A program made the translations under genes and the position numbers. Positions 1 to 8,341 of a stretch of 25,946 nt of DNA are shown here, one piece after another (position 1 is the stretch's first letter; each line of letters begins with the position of its first letter). Source of the stretch: a virus. Where the stretch lies: IMG/VR virus record IMGVR_UViG_3300009151_005385, positions 1 through 25,946 of that record, one strand, 5' to 3'. Under the pieces are notes generated by a model. That model was not told where the DNA came from, searched no databases, and saw only the letters and a program-made list of their open reading frames with translations.

Positions 1-60
1 GAATCGGTTCTGACGTTTCGGTTCGTAAGGAATCGGCATTTTCATTAGTAAATCAGCCAT
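1..60 (-). CDS. Probable tail tube protein (gp19-like), N-terminal fragment
   Basis: Reading the minus strand from the ATG at 58-60 gives 20 residues (MADLLMKMPIPYEP...) with no stop before the window edge, so only the N-terminus is present. The Pro-rich start followed by a basic Pro-Lys-Arg-x-Asn-Arg-Phe segment resembles the beginning of T4-type tail tube proteins in environmental myoviruses. The tail tube gene also normally follows the sheath gene, as here, with one HAD-like gene in between. The tube polymerises inside the contractile sheath. The identification rests on position and a very short peptide; any other structural protein is possible. Confidence 0.45.
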   Translation of the reverse strand, partial: MADLLMKMPIPYEPKRQNRF

Positions 61-94
61 GTTATTTAAATTTTGTTTTTTTTATTTTATATCT

Positions 95-102
95 TATAAA
101 TA
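95..102 (-). promoter_or_regulatory. TATTTATA octamer upstream of the tail tube start
   Basis: On the minus strand this reads TATTTATA and ends 34 bases before the ATG at 60. The same octamer in the same orientation precedes several other genes in the window. It is the reverse complement of the T4 late promoter core TATAAATA, so a promoter role is an inference from recurrence only. Confidence 0.3.
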
Positions 103-154
103 TAGTCTTCTCAAAAATTTTTTCTATTTACTTTATTTTTAAAAAGAATATTCA

Positions 155-994
155 TTATATATATTCTTCTTTATATTCTTGCTTAGTTCCTCCAGCAGTA
201 GAATAAGTTTTAACTATATTATCTGGTTTATCTTTAAAATGCTTACTTATTGTTTCAACATTCTTTAAATCATCATCTGAAAATCCTATTTTAGGTTGCG
301 TTGGTATAAAATTATTACTAATATCTTTTTTCAGAAATGCTTTTTTATTAAGAAATGCTGCAAGACCTTTAACATAATTCACAAATTCGTCCATTGCCAT
401 AACTTTTAATTCCTCAGGACTAGCGGCACCATTATTAGTTCCAAAAGATACAGGATGATATTTGTTAAGATCTAAATATGACCTAATTAAATCATCATCA
501 GACATGTCTTCTTCATCCGAAAATGTTCTATACTTTCTAAGATTTTTAACTAATTGGTTTTTATCTATACCACCAAAACCATTTATAATATAATTATAAA
601 CTGCTTGTTTTAGGGTATTTGGATTATGACCTCTAGCTGTGATGATAGAAAAAATAGACCCATTATCTATCGCCTCTTTAAAATCATCAAACGCAGGACC
701 TTTTTTAGCAGTCATTGCATCTATTAAAAAATCTTTATCACCTTTAGTTTTAAAATTCCTAAATGCATCATCAGCATATCCAATAATTTTTTCACCTTTA
801 TAGTTTACAGGTTTTTTTCCTATGTCGTGTCTATATTCCGCAAAATCATCAGTACTCATTCCAACCTCATCACCATCTTCAGTCTTTAAGATAATTTTAG
901 TTGGCATATGAACAATATTATCATCCCAATCAAATGCATAATATTTCATATCCGGTGTATGTTCTGACTTGAATCCTTCTATTATTCTTTTCAT
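155..994 (-). CDS. HAD-superfamily-like phosphohydrolase, unknown substrate
   Basis: The 279-residue protein has FDWDDN at about residues 21-26, matching HAD motif I (catalytic DxD at D22 and D24), and an IITARG segment ending near 121 that fits motif II (Thr119). Clear motif III lysine and motif IV acidic residues were not identified with confidence, so activity is uncertain. HAD enzymes dephosphorylate sugars, nucleotides or nucleic acid ends; the substrate cannot be told here. It lies between the tail sheath gene and the probable tail tube gene, in the same orientation, but behind a hairpin terminator at 1001-1026. An internal Met16 just before motif I is an alternative start. No signal peptide or membrane segment is visible. 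Confidence 0.55.
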   Translation of the reverse strand: MKRIIEGFKSEHTPDMKYYAFDWDDNIVHMPTKIILKTEDGDEVGMSTDDFAEYRHDIGKKPVNYKGEKIIGYADDAFRNFKTKGDKDFLIDAMTAKKGPAFDDFKEAIDNGSIFSIITARGHNPNTLKQAVYNYIINGFGGIDKNQLVKNLRKYRTFSDEEDMSDDDLIRSYLDLNKYHPVSFGTNNGAASPEELKVMAMDEFVNYVKGLAAFLNKKAFLKKDISNNFIPTQPKIGFSDDDLKNVETISKHFKDKPDNIVKTYSTAGGTKQEYKEEYI

Positions 995-1000
995 ATTGGC

Positions 1001-1026
1001 AAATAAAGGGGAAGATTAACTTCCCC
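1001..1026 (-). terminator. Intrinsic terminator after the tail sheath gene
   Basis: A perfect 7-bp stem (GGGGAAG at 1008-1014 with CTTCCCC at 1020-1026) with a 5-base loop is followed on the minus strand by TTTATTT. It lies 11 bases beyond the sheath stop codon. The T-tract is interrupted by one A, so termination may be partial, allowing read-through into the HAD-like gene. Confidence 0.65.
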
Positions 1027-1036
1027 CGTATATATT

Positions 1037-4000
1037 TTAAATATTCTCAAACGAAGCACCTGTTGGAGTTATGAAGAATTCAATATCTATGAACTCTAAA
1101 GCCTTCGTTGGTTTAAGGTATATTTTACCTACTAATCTATTTGCATCTAAGTCTTCAGGTGTTGAAGAAACTGTTACACGGAAATCGTATAAACCTCTAT
1201 CTCTTCTAATTGAATCTAAGATTGGATTAACACTATCTAAGAATTGTTGTCTTACGATTTGGTCGTTTTGTTCAAACAATAATCTAACAGCGACAGCAGA
1301 TATTAACTTACGAGCTTGTAATAATAATCTTCTTACATTTAATCTATTCAAAGCTGAATCAGCAACTTGTAATGTTTTATTACCCCAAATTACAGTACCA
1401 ACATCAGAGAAAGTAGCGATAGGGTTAATTCTACCTTGATACAATGTATCTCTATTTTCTTGTGTTAATTTTTGTCTAGCTTTAATTGAATTTACAAGAC
1501 CTCTTGTGTAACCCGCTGATGCGAACCAAGGGAATGCAATATTATCTGTTAGAGCTAAGTTTCTACAAACTTCACCTGTAGCTGGTAAATAAATTTGTGT
1601 ATTATTTACAGTATCTCTTGTTAAAATCCAAGGATAATAAGTTGCAGTATAGTTAGAATCAATTCCTGTATTATTTAAGTTATCAACAGCCTCTTGTGAG
1701 TAGATAACATCATACTGATTTGAAGCATCTGGAACAAACATATTATAGTCAGGAGTTGTTACAATATAAACTGAGTCAGCTCTTGAATATTGAATCATAT
1801 CAATAGCTTCTTCACATAAGTTAGAGTTATTAACGTAATCAATACTTGCAGTTGCAAAAATATTTATGTTTGTAGATTCAGGATTTGCGAAACTAAGAAT
1901 ACCAAGTAAGTAAGCATAGTAGTCAGTATTTCCAAAGTCTTGAGTATTATTTTGTACAACAATTCTTTTGAATAAACCATCTCCTGTTGCGTTTGGATAT
2001 CTTGAAGAAGGATAAGCACCAGCTAAATAACCACTTGATCCTAATTGGAAATTATCCGTATTTGTTCTGTGTTCTCTGTATATATCCCATCCATCAAATC
2101 CACCCGCAAAACATACTGTGTATTTTCTAGCATAAATAAAGTAATAAGGATTTTCTTGAGACTCAGGGTCAAATCTAAAATCTGCTGTACCACATTCAAA
2201 AGCTGTTTGACCACTTGTTTGATAAGTATTTGCAATTGTTACAACCGTTGCCCCAGAATCCATATGGAAACCTTTACTTTGAATATTCCAAGGTTCTGCT
2301 GCTTGAGTTGGGTTTGAAATCCAATTAGCTGGTGTTTGTTTTCCTTTATAAGTTAAGAATGACTCATCAACACCATATTGAGTTGAGAAACCTAAATAAG
2401 ATCTTCTAACAATATCTCCCGCAGATTCTGTTGTGTTTGCAGAACCACCAAATGGAGGATCAGTAATTGTTTCACCTGGATAAAAATATTTTGTTTTATA
2501 TTGAATATATGGTGATGGATACTCAGAAACATTATCATATTCTCTTTGAATATATCCACGGAATCCACAAGGAATTGCATCTATAGGTGCTCCGTCAGCT
2601 AATTCAACCATAATATATTTTGAAATCAACGCATATTCACCATTTGAAGTACCAATTTTAACACCAATAAAGTTGTTAGAACCTGGATCCATATTACAAT
2701 TGGTGAATTTTTCAATTACAACAGGAGCTGAATCAGTATCGTAGAAGTTTCTAACTAATACATCAAATGACATATTATTAAATGAAAGATTAGCAATTGA
2801 AACTTTAACTTCCATATTTGCAGAATCACCATCAGAAATTGATATAAACTTAAATAAATTATAAACTTTATTACCTCTTAATTCTGAAACCAAAAATGGT
2901 GTTTCAGGTGATTGGTATTTTTCCAAATTATAAGCAATCGATGTATTATTTTCACTTCTAGCATCTGGAAGACTAATTAAAAAACAATTCAATCCTTTAA
3001 TGTAACCTTTTTGATAAGCAATATTTAATGATGATTGATAAGATTCTTCAACAAATACAGGTACTGAATATCTTGATTTACCAAAATTATCTTCACCAAA
3101 TACTTTTGTAATATATTTTGAAGAAGAAGCTAATAATGAAGTTTCAAATTGGAATGTTGTATTATCTTTAGTTGCCCCTGATAATAAAAATGTTCCATAA
3201 GGATTTGTACTTACACCAGAATATGAACCATCACAAACCATAGTTAATCCCGTTGTTTCATATTTAGGTCCATGATTTTCAGAATCAGCGTTGTTAGTAT
3301 ATTCTGAAATACCTCTTGAACGTAAAGTAGCAACAACCATATTATTATATTCACTATATGCAGTTCCTGAGAAAGTATATATTGTACCTGATATTGATCC
3401 TGAATATGAATCATTAGATCCTGATACTATAGAACTAACAATATAATCAAAAGAATAACCTGAATAGTTATCACCACGTGGTTCAGTAAGAATATTATCA
3501 AAATTTGCATAATACCAAGGGTCATTTGAACCTGAACTTAAATCATTATATTCAATATCACCACTTCCTGGTACACCATAAACATTTTTTACATTTGGAT
3601 ATGCATTTACCAATGAATACCAATCCTCAGCAGGTATTGACCCATAAATTACACAAGTATTACCTGAAGCACCTGAAGTATCAGCAATATTACTAATGTA
3701 ATTATTAAAATCAGTCTCTAAAGTTGAAACACTACCATCACTTAATCTATATTGATTAGTGTAACTATCTTGGATTGTAGCAGGTAAAGTTGAAGTATTT
3801 AATGTAACCGTATTTGCAGAATTACTACCTGTAAAAGTAGCGGTAAATACAGTTCCCGCAGAAGCTTCAGTAAACCCAATTGTTAAAGGGTCAACATTCG
3901 CAGATACGGTGATTGTCCAAGAAGGACCCGCATCGTATCCCGATAACCCTAATACTCTTGTTACAAAAAGTTGGTTTGATTGTTGCAAATATGATTTAGC

Positions 4001-4249
4001 AATATAAGCCGCCTCATATTTTGGAATTTGTGTATTTACAAATTTAACAGGTTCCGTTCCACCAAAATAGGCTTGAAACTCATCATAGTTAGTTATGAAA
4101 ATTGGTTCAAAAGCTGGACCTTTAATTGTTTCTCCAACTATACCCAACGTCGTTACACCGACACTCTGAGCTACGAATGATAAATCCGTTTCGGATGTAT
4201 ATACTCCAGGTGATACGAATACTTTTTTGTTTGCTTGTGCTGTTGCCAT
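1037..4249 (-). CDS. Contractile tail sheath protein (T4 gp18-like), enlarged
   Basis: This protein forms the contractile sheath around the tail tube. The N-terminus (KVFVSPGVYTSETDLS, then GIVGETIKGPAF and a TNYDEFQAYFGG segment) is the classic sheath start. The C-terminal part has the conserved sheath core, including an LNVRRLLL segment and a final beta-rich region (TPEDLDANRLVGKIYLKP then IEFFITPTGASF). At 1070 residues it is far longer than T4 gp18 (659). The extra length lies in the middle and is rich in Ser, Thr, Gly, Asn and Tyr, consistent with inserted surface domains. A segment LVRNFYDTDSAPVVIEKF is typical of marine T4-like sheaths. No frameshift is seen. The upstream leader contains the plus-strand RHH gene at 4370-4531. 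Confidence 0.93.
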   Translation of the reverse strand: MATAQANKKVFVSPGVYTSETDLSFVAQSVGVTTLGIVGETIKGPAFEPIFITNYDEFQAYFGGTEPVKFVNTQIPKYEAAYIAKSYLQQSNQLFVTRVLGLSGYDAGPSWTITVSANVDPLTIGFTEASAGTVFTATFTGSNSANTVTLNTSTLPATIQDSYTNQYRLSDGSVSTLETDFNNYISNIADTSGASGNTCVIYGSIPAEDWYSLVNAYPNVKNVYGVPGSGDIEYNDLSSGSNDPWYYANFDNILTEPRGDNYSGYSFDYIVSSIVSGSNDSYSGSISGTIYTFSGTAYSEYNNMVVATLRSRGISEYTNNADSENHGPKYETTGLTMVCDGSYSGVSTNPYGTFLLSGATKDNTTFQFETSLLASSSKYITKVFGEDNFGKSRYSVPVFVEESYQSSLNIAYQKGYIKGLNCFLISLPDARSENNTSIAYNLEKYQSPETPFLVSELRGNKVYNLFKFISISDGDSANMEVKVSIANLSFNNMSFDVLVRNFYDTDSAPVVIEKFTNCNMDPGSNNFIGVKIGTSNGEYALISKYIMVELADGAPIDAIPCGFRGYIQREYDNVSEYPSPYIQYKTKYFYPGETITDPPFGGSANTTESAGDIVRRSYLGFSTQYGVDESFLTYKGKQTPANWISNPTQAAEPWNIQSKGFHMDSGATVVTIANTYQTSGQTAFECGTADFRFDPESQENPYYFIYARKYTVCFAGGFDGWDIYREHRTNTDNFQLGSSGYLAGAYPSSRYPNATGDGLFKRIVVQNNTQDFGNTDYYAYLLGILSFANPESTNINIFATASIDYVNNSNLCEEAIDMIQYSRADSVYIVTTPDYNMFVPDASNQYDVIYSQEAVDNLNNTGIDSNYTATYYPWILTRDTVNNTQIYLPATGEVCRNLALTDNIAFPWFASAGYTRGLVNSIKARQKLTQENRDTLYQGRINPIATFSDVGTVIWGNKTLQVADSALNRLNVRRLLLQARKLISAVAVRLLFEQNDQIVRQQFLDSVNPILDSIRRDRGLYDFRVTVSSTPEDLDANRLVGKIYLKPTKALEFIDIEFFITPTGASFENI

Positions 4250-4339
4250 TATTAATTAATTCTATTGCAGATTTATTTTAATGATAAATATTAGGAAGGC
4301 TGTGAAAAAACTTGACTTTTAGATATGTATTTGTAAACG

Positions 4340-4375
4340 GTATGAAATTATTCTACCTTTTTTCATACTATGAAA
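4340..4375 (+). promoter_or_regulatory. Operator-like set of three TATGAAA half-sites
   Basis: Three copies of one heptamer alternate in orientation: TATGAAA at 4341-4347, TTTCATA at 4361-4367 and TATGAAA at 4369-4375. The outer pair gives a perfect 8-bp inverted repeat (GTATGAAA at 4340-4347, TTTCATAC at 4361-4368). The inner pair forms a near-palindrome with a single central base. The last half-site overlaps the start codon of the RHH gene at 4370. Small RHH proteins commonly bind such tandem inverted sites to control their own gene, so autoregulation is inferred. The spacing also allows a weak RNA hairpin. Confidence 0.4.
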
Positions 4376-4531
4376 ACAAAGAAGGAAATAAAGAACATAA
4401 AGATATCACCTGAATCACATAATATATTGAAAATATACTGTGATAAAAGAGGAATTAAAATTTATAAATTTCTTGAGAACTTAATTATAGAAAAGTGTAA
4501 AGAGAAGAAAGATATTTATGGTGAAGGTTAA
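4370..4531 (+). CDS. Small ribbon-helix-helix (Arc/MetJ-like) DNA-binding protein
   Basis: A 53-residue plus-strand gene starts at ATG 4370 and stops at TAA 4529-4531. Its pattern is a short basic N-terminus, a beta strand (IKISPES), an amphipathic helix (HNILKIYCDKRG), then IKIYKFLENLIIEKCKEK as a second helix. This is the usual layout of RHH proteins with a SPES-type turn before helix 1. RHH proteins act as dimers that insert a beta ribbon into the DNA major groove. The gene sits alone in the leader of the tail sheath gene, on the opposite strand. Its stop codon is interlocked with the stop of the gp15-like gene through TTAA at 4528-4531. No Shine-Dalgarno is seen, and the start codon lies inside an operator-like repeat. 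It could be a repressor acting on itself and on the sheath gene. Confidence 0.6.
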   Translation: MKTKKEIKNIKISPESHNILKIYCDKRGIKIYKFLENLIIEKCKEKKDIYGEG

Positions 4532-5568
4532 ATAAGTTTGTTCTCAAACTGAATTACTGACTGTAAAGTATTGTCTATTTTTGTAACTTCTATCCTTAAA
4601 GTATCATTAGTTGTTATTTGTATAAGATTAACATCACTACCATAATAATCATTATTGATATACACATCATAACTTTCAACATTATCTGTATCAATCAAGC
4701 TCATATTTGCGGTAAACTCAATAACATCAACTAGTGTGGTAACACCAGAAACAAAAAGAAAATTAAAATCAAATTCATCAGGATTTTTTGGAAACTTATT
4801 TCTTTTTTTATTTGGAACTCTTGTATCAACTTCAAATAATTGTGTAACTCTTTGAATTGCTGGTTTAACTTGAAATTCTTCTTCATCAATCAAATAACCT
4901 AACATTGTAAAATCATAAGATTGGACATAATATTTTCTTGATTCGGTTCCCATTTGAGATTCATCTGAAACATTATTCATAATGATTGGAACATATTGTC
5001 CTTTAATGAATGTATATGCCTGTCTTGATGAAAACTTTTGCATCACAATTTTATTAAGTTGATTCAATTCTCTCATTCTATTACAAACAATCTTAACACT
5101 ATAATTGATATCAACGGGGACGGGTTGAGGGATAGTGTAGATATCCATACCTTGTTCATTACCGTTCCAAGTTGGAACTGAGGCATAATAAAATTGTTTT
5201 CTATTTGGTATTGTATATTGAAGTGATGGATTTGTACCATATTTAACTTCGGGGCTTCTAACAACTGTAATAAATGGCGGTTCAGGATTATTATCCATAT
5301 CAACAAATTGTGCTGTTTCAACATACTGTGACCAGTTTTGTGTTGTAATTAAAATATCCAACATCGGAACAATTTTTCCTGCAGTTACAACTTGTAAATC
5401 CCCTTTAACAAAATCTAACATACCTCTATCCAAATCAGCATGCAAAACTGACTTAGGTAAATAAGTACCATCTTTGTTGATGTATTCCAATAATTGCTCT
5501 CTACGAGAATATAATGTTTTTTTTGGAACTAATGGTAATGTTTTTTTTATTTGTTTTGGAAATGGCAT
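4528..5568 (-). CDS. Tail completion / sheath-stabiliser protein (gp15-like)
   Basis: The 346-residue protein has a central region (about residues 110-240) with VDINYSVKIVCNRMRELNQ, then LNKIVMQKFSSRQAYTF, then VPIIMNNVSDESQMG and VQSYDFTMLGYLID. This succession resembles T4 gp15: a bilinear beta strand, a helix running along a multi-subunit ring, then beta strands of the terminator fold. gp15 caps the tail tube and sheath and joins the tail to the neck. The C-terminal 90 residues (after a KKRNKFPKN linker) look like an extra beta-rich domain absent from T4 gp15 (272 residues). It is the last gene of a gp14-like/unknown/gp15-like operon, one base after the preceding stop. A TATTTATA octamer lies 13 bases before its ATG. 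Another tail-terminator family member is possible. Confidence 0.6.
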   Translation of the reverse strand: MPFPKQIKKTLPLVPKKTLYSRREQLLEYINKDGTYLPKSVLHADLDRGMLDFVKGDLQVVTAGKIVPMLDILITTQNWSQYVETAQFVDMDNNPEPPFITVVRSPEVKYGTNPSLQYTIPNRKQFYYASVPTWNGNEQGMDIYTIPQPVPVDINYSVKIVCNRMRELNQLNKIVMQKFSSRQAYTFIKGQYVPIIMNNVSDESQMGTESRKYYVQSYDFTMLGYLIDEEEFQVKPAIQRVTQLFEVDTRVPNKKRNKFPKNPDEFDFNFLFVSGVTTLVDVIEFTANMSLIDTDNVESYDVYINNDYYGSDVNLIQITTNDTLRIEVTKIDNTLQSVIQFENKLI

Positions 5569-5569
5569 C

Positions 5570-5983
5570 TTATTTCTTTACTATAAATATTTTATTATCG
5601 GAATTAACCATATCAACTTCTTTTGCATGATATATCGGTGTTTTGTCGTTCTTATAAACAAATGAATCGTATTTGTATGGATTATATGTTATCACATGTT
5701 CTCCGTTCGGTCTTGGAATATCATAACAAGGATATTCACAATAATCTAATAACCTTCCAATAACAAATGCATGAACATTCTTACTTTTATCCGATCTAAC
5801 TTTTAATTTACCACCTTGTCTAACTCTAAATTCAACATCTTCAAGTTTAACATAATCTGCATGCATAATAACTTTACTATCATATGTAACTGAAAAAGTA
5901 TGTTTGTGTAAATTATAATACACCATAACTTTCTTACCAATAAATAATGAATCAAATTGTGATTCTGTTATAATAACTTTCAT
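5570..5983 (-). CDS. Hypothetical protein in the neck-gene operon
   Basis: This 137-residue protein is not recognised. Its N-terminus (MKVIITESQFDSLF) resembles the short I-x-E-S-Q leader seen on various small proteins of environmental T4-like phages, but that does not give a function. The body alternates beta-strand-like and charged segments and has two close cysteines in a CEYPCYD segment. No membrane segment or signal peptide is visible. Its start codon overlaps the stop of the gp14-like gene as TAATG (5981-5985), and the gp15-like gene starts one base after its stop. It is therefore probably translated with both neck genes and may be a virion or assembly protein. Confidence 0.55.
   Translation of the reverse strand: MKVIITESQFDSLFIGKKVMVYYNLHKHTFSVTYDSKVIMHADYVKLEDVEFRVRQGGKLKVRSDKSKNVHAFVIGRLLDYCEYPCYDIPRPNGEHVITYNPYKYDSFVYKNDKTPIYHAKEVDMVNSDNKIFIVKK
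5582..5589 (-). promoter_or_regulatory. TATTTATA octamer upstream of the gp15-like gene
   Basis: On the minus strand this reads TATTTATA, 13 bases before the ATG at 5568. It lies inside the 3' end of the preceding gene, which would allow independent transcription of the gp15-like gene. The promoter role is inferred only from the repeated placement of this octamer in the window. Confidence 0.3.
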
Positions 5984-6495
5984 TATATTCCTCTAAATTC
6001 GTTAGTACTGGCCCATGTAGCCGTTATTGTGCGATAGAATGGTTTAACACCACCATAGGTATGTTTATTATCGGAAACAACAAGACCGTCATCAATTACG
6101 GTATAGTATCTAACTCTACTTTCAGTTTCATAATATCCAATATAATCTCCCATAAAAATATTCACACTAAGGTCATCCAAAGTTTTTTGATAAATGGAAA
6201 ATTTCATATTACCTGGTTCATCTTGTTTAACTTTTGAGTTACCCAATAATTTGTTTGTTGGAGCCATTATTTGAACAAGACCCTTTAATTCAACAGGTGC
6301 CAAAAATTGAATCCCATCTTCAAGAACTTCACCATAGACATCATCTGTTTTTGTTTTATACCTATCAATACGATAAAGAATAACTGTGAAATTCATATCA
6401 CCGAGAAGCCATTCTTCTCCCATACCAATATCAAGTGAGAGATCTTCCCCACCAAAGAATTTTCCTAAACGAGTTATAGGTACTAAATTTTCCAT
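5983..6495 (-). CDS. Probable neck protein (gp14-like)
   Basis: The 170-residue protein has DDVYGEVLEDGIQF (about residues 51-64), a central strand segment with KFSIYQKTLDD, then IFMGDYIGYYE and VRYYTVIDDGLV. T4-type gp14 proteins contain a D-x-x-YGE motif near the start, an LxFxI/L strand and a GDxIxYxE...YYxVxxV pattern in this order. That order and the operon with a gp15-like gene support a neck role, linking the gp13 ring to the tail. It is shorter than T4 gp14 (256 residues). It starts 52 bases from the divergent helicase gene, so the 6496-6547 gap should hold promoters for both. The call is an inference from pattern and context. Confidence 0.45.
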   Translation of the reverse strand: MENLVPITRLGKFFGGEDLSLDIGMGEEWLLGDMNFTVILYRIDRYKTKTDDVYGEVLEDGIQFLAPVELKGLVQIMAPTNKLLGNSKVKQDEPGNMKFSIYQKTLDDLSVNIFMGDYIGYYETESRVRYYTVIDDGLVVSDNKHTYGGVKPFYRTITATWASTNEFRGI

Positions 6496-6547
6496 ATTGA
6501 TAAATAGTCAAAAGATAACTATATTTAATACAAACATTTTTTAATAG

Positions 6548-8299
6548 ATGGAAATAAGTTTAGAATCAAGAGCAATGTCCTTATTGGAAACATATGAGGG
6601 TGCAAATAACTATTTGCTTGAGATAAAAAGAAAATCCCAAATTAATAAAAAATTCTACCCAACAAGAAGTCAATCCGAATATATTATTGCCAATTATAAT
6701 AAGACACCCAAGGTTGCCAAAAAGTGGGTTATACTTGACGCTTACTTCGCACAAAAACTTGCTGATGATAAATTATTAACTGTAGTTCCTGAAAAGATAT
6801 GGGTTGAAAAGTTATTGGTTGAAAAGGAAACATCGTTTCATATTTGGGGTAAGATAACTGAAAAACAAGAACTCCATGATTTTTGGTTACCGAAAGCGGC
6901 AATTATAAAAGATAATACCGTTAAAAATGTTGTAATTAATTATGAAAAATATTCTCACCGTCCACCATTATCTCACCAAAAAGAGGCAATCCAAAAATTG
7001 GTTGAAAATAAAAAGTTTATACTTGCCGACGATATGGGTCTTGGAAAAACTACTTCAACTATTATTGCTGCTATAGAATCCAACTCAAAAAAAGTTTTAA
7101 TTATTTGTCCGGCAACACTTAAAATTAACTGGAAACGAGAAATTGAAAACTACTCCGATAAATCTGTCTACATTGCTGAAGGAAAGAATTTTAGTTCAGA
7201 TGCTGACTATGTTATCATAAATTACGACATTATAAAAAATTTCCATGAAATTAAGAAAAAAGATGACTCGAAAATTCTTAACTCCAATTTTGATTTGGTT
7301 ATCGTTGACGAAGCACACTATATCAAAAATGGTTCCGCCCAAAGAACAAAACTAATAAATGACCTTGTAAAAAAAGTTGATAGACTTTGGTTATTATCAG
7401 GAACTCCAATGACCTCAAGACCAATGGATTATTTTAATCTATTAAGTTTAGTTGATTCACCCGTAGCCAAAAACTGGTTAGCTTACGCAGTAAGATATTG
7501 TAGTGGGTATCAATTTAATGCTGGTGGTAAAAAGATATGGAATGTAACAGGTGCTAGTAATCTTGAAGAATTAAGAGACCGAACATCAGGAACAATATTA
7601 AGAAGATTGAAAGAAGATGTTCTTGAGCTTCCTGATAAAATTATAACTCCAGTATATTTGAGATTAAAATCAAAAAATTATGAGGAAGTTATGGGAGAAT
7701 ACTATGATTGGTATGATAAAAATCCTAATGAATCCAAATCATTAACAGTTCAGTTTACCAAACTAACCAAGATAAGACAAATTATTGCTGATGAAAAAAT
7801 TTCACAGACAATTGAATTGGCAGAAAATATTATAGAGCAAGGTAAAAAAGTTATTATATTTTGTAATTTTACTGACTCACTTAATAAAATCGCAGAACAT
7901 TTTGGAAAAATTGCAGTTAAACTTGATGGGTCTATGTCTAAACCAAACAGACAACATAGCGTAGATGAGTTCCAAGATAATGAAAAGGTAAAAGTATTTG
8001 TTGGAAACATTAAAGCCGCAGGAGTCGGTATCACCTTAACCGCTGCTGAAGCAGTTATCATGAATGACTTATCATTTGTACCTTCAGACCATGCCCAAGC
8101 AGAAGACAGAGCTTATAGATACGGGCAGAAAAACAACGTCTTAGTATATTATCCCATCTTTGAAAATACTATTGAAGGAATTATCTACGACATATTAAAC
8201 AATAAAAAACAAGTGATTGCCACTGTGATGGGGGACAATCAAGACAGCGGTGATGTTGCTGAAGAAATCTTAAAGAGAATTAATGAAATGCGTCGTTAA
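6548..8299 (+). CDS. SNF2-family DNA helicase/translocase (SMARCAL1-like)
   Basis: This 583-residue superfamily 2 ATPase has Walker A DDMGLGKT (residues 161-168), motif Ia around IICPATLKINW (about 185-195), Walker B DEAH (254-257), motif III SGTP (284-287) and a C-terminal lobe ending in QAEDRAYRYGQ (517-527), the SNF2 arginine-finger motif VI. The compact lobes without a long insert resemble SMARCAL1/HARP-type annealing helicases and those of T4-like phages. It probably acts on replication forks or recombination intermediates, a role like that of UvsW, though it is not a UvsW-type sequence. Residues 1-135 are an uncharacterised accessory domain. It is followed after 42 bases by the superoxide dismutase fusion gene, with a TATTTATA element between them. 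Confidence 0.9.
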   Translation: MEISLESRAMSLLETYEGANNYLLEIKRKSQINKKFYPTRSQSEYIIANYNKTPKVAKKWVILDAYFAQKLADDKLLTVVPEKIWVEKLLVEKETSFHIWGKITEKQELHDFWLPKAAIIKDNTVKNVVINYEKYSHRPPLSHQKEAIQKLVENKKFILADDMGLGKTTSTIIAAIESNSKKVLIICPATLKINWKREIENYSDKSVYIAEGKNFSSDADYVIINYDIIKNFHEIKKKDDSKILNSNFDLVIVDEAHYIKNGSAQRTKLINDLVKKVDRLWLLSGTPMTSRPMDYFNLLSLVDSPVAKNWLAYAVRYCSGYQFNAGGKKIWNVTGASNLEELRDRTSGTILRRLKEDVLELPDKIITPVYLRLKSKNYEEVMGEYYDWYDKNPNESKSLTVQFTKLTKIRQIIADEKISQTIELAENIIEQGKKVIIFCNFTDSLNKIAEHFGKIAVKLDGSMSKPNRQHSVDEFQDNEKVKVFVGNIKAAGVGITLTAAEAVIMNDLSFVPSDHAQAEDRAYRYGQKNNVLVYYPIFENTIEGIIYDILNNKKQVIATVMGDNQDSGDVAEEILKRINEMRR

Positions 8300-8312
8300 A
8301 CAAAAACTGGAT

Positions 8313-8320
8313 TATTTATA
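8313..8320 (+). promoter_or_regulatory. TATTTATA octamer upstream of the SOD fusion gene
   Basis: A plus-strand TATTTATA ends 21 bases before the ATG at 8342, in the 42-base gap after the helicase stop. Orientation relative to the gene matches the other copies listed. Inferred promoter element. Confidence 0.3.
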
Positions 8321-8341
8321 TGAAATGAATAGTCCAAAAAT

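Noticed and set aside
61-154. Search for a tRNA or small RNA in the AT-rich stretch after the HAD-like gene
   Set aside because: No cloverleaf or stable hairpin is visible; only the TATTTATA octamer and homopolymer runs.
1071-1439. Plus-strand reading frame of 122 codons inside the sheath gene region
   Set aside because: It lies wholly antisense to a firmly identified tail sheath gene and its peptide has no domain pattern.
2041-3696. Several reading frames of 60-90 codons on both strands within the sheath gene
   Set aside because: Shadows of the sheath coding frame in AT-rich DNA, without recognisable motifs or leaders.
6496-6547. Search for a defined promoter pair in the divergent gap between the gp14-like and helicase genes
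   Set aside because: TATATTTAATA and TATTTATC-like matches exist but fit no single consensus well; reported only as variants within the TATTTATA finding.
7750-8061. Minus-strand frame of 103 codons inside the helicase gene
   Set aside because: Antisense to conserved helicase motifs; the Ser/Ala/Ile-rich peptide is what the reverse of this coding region would give.
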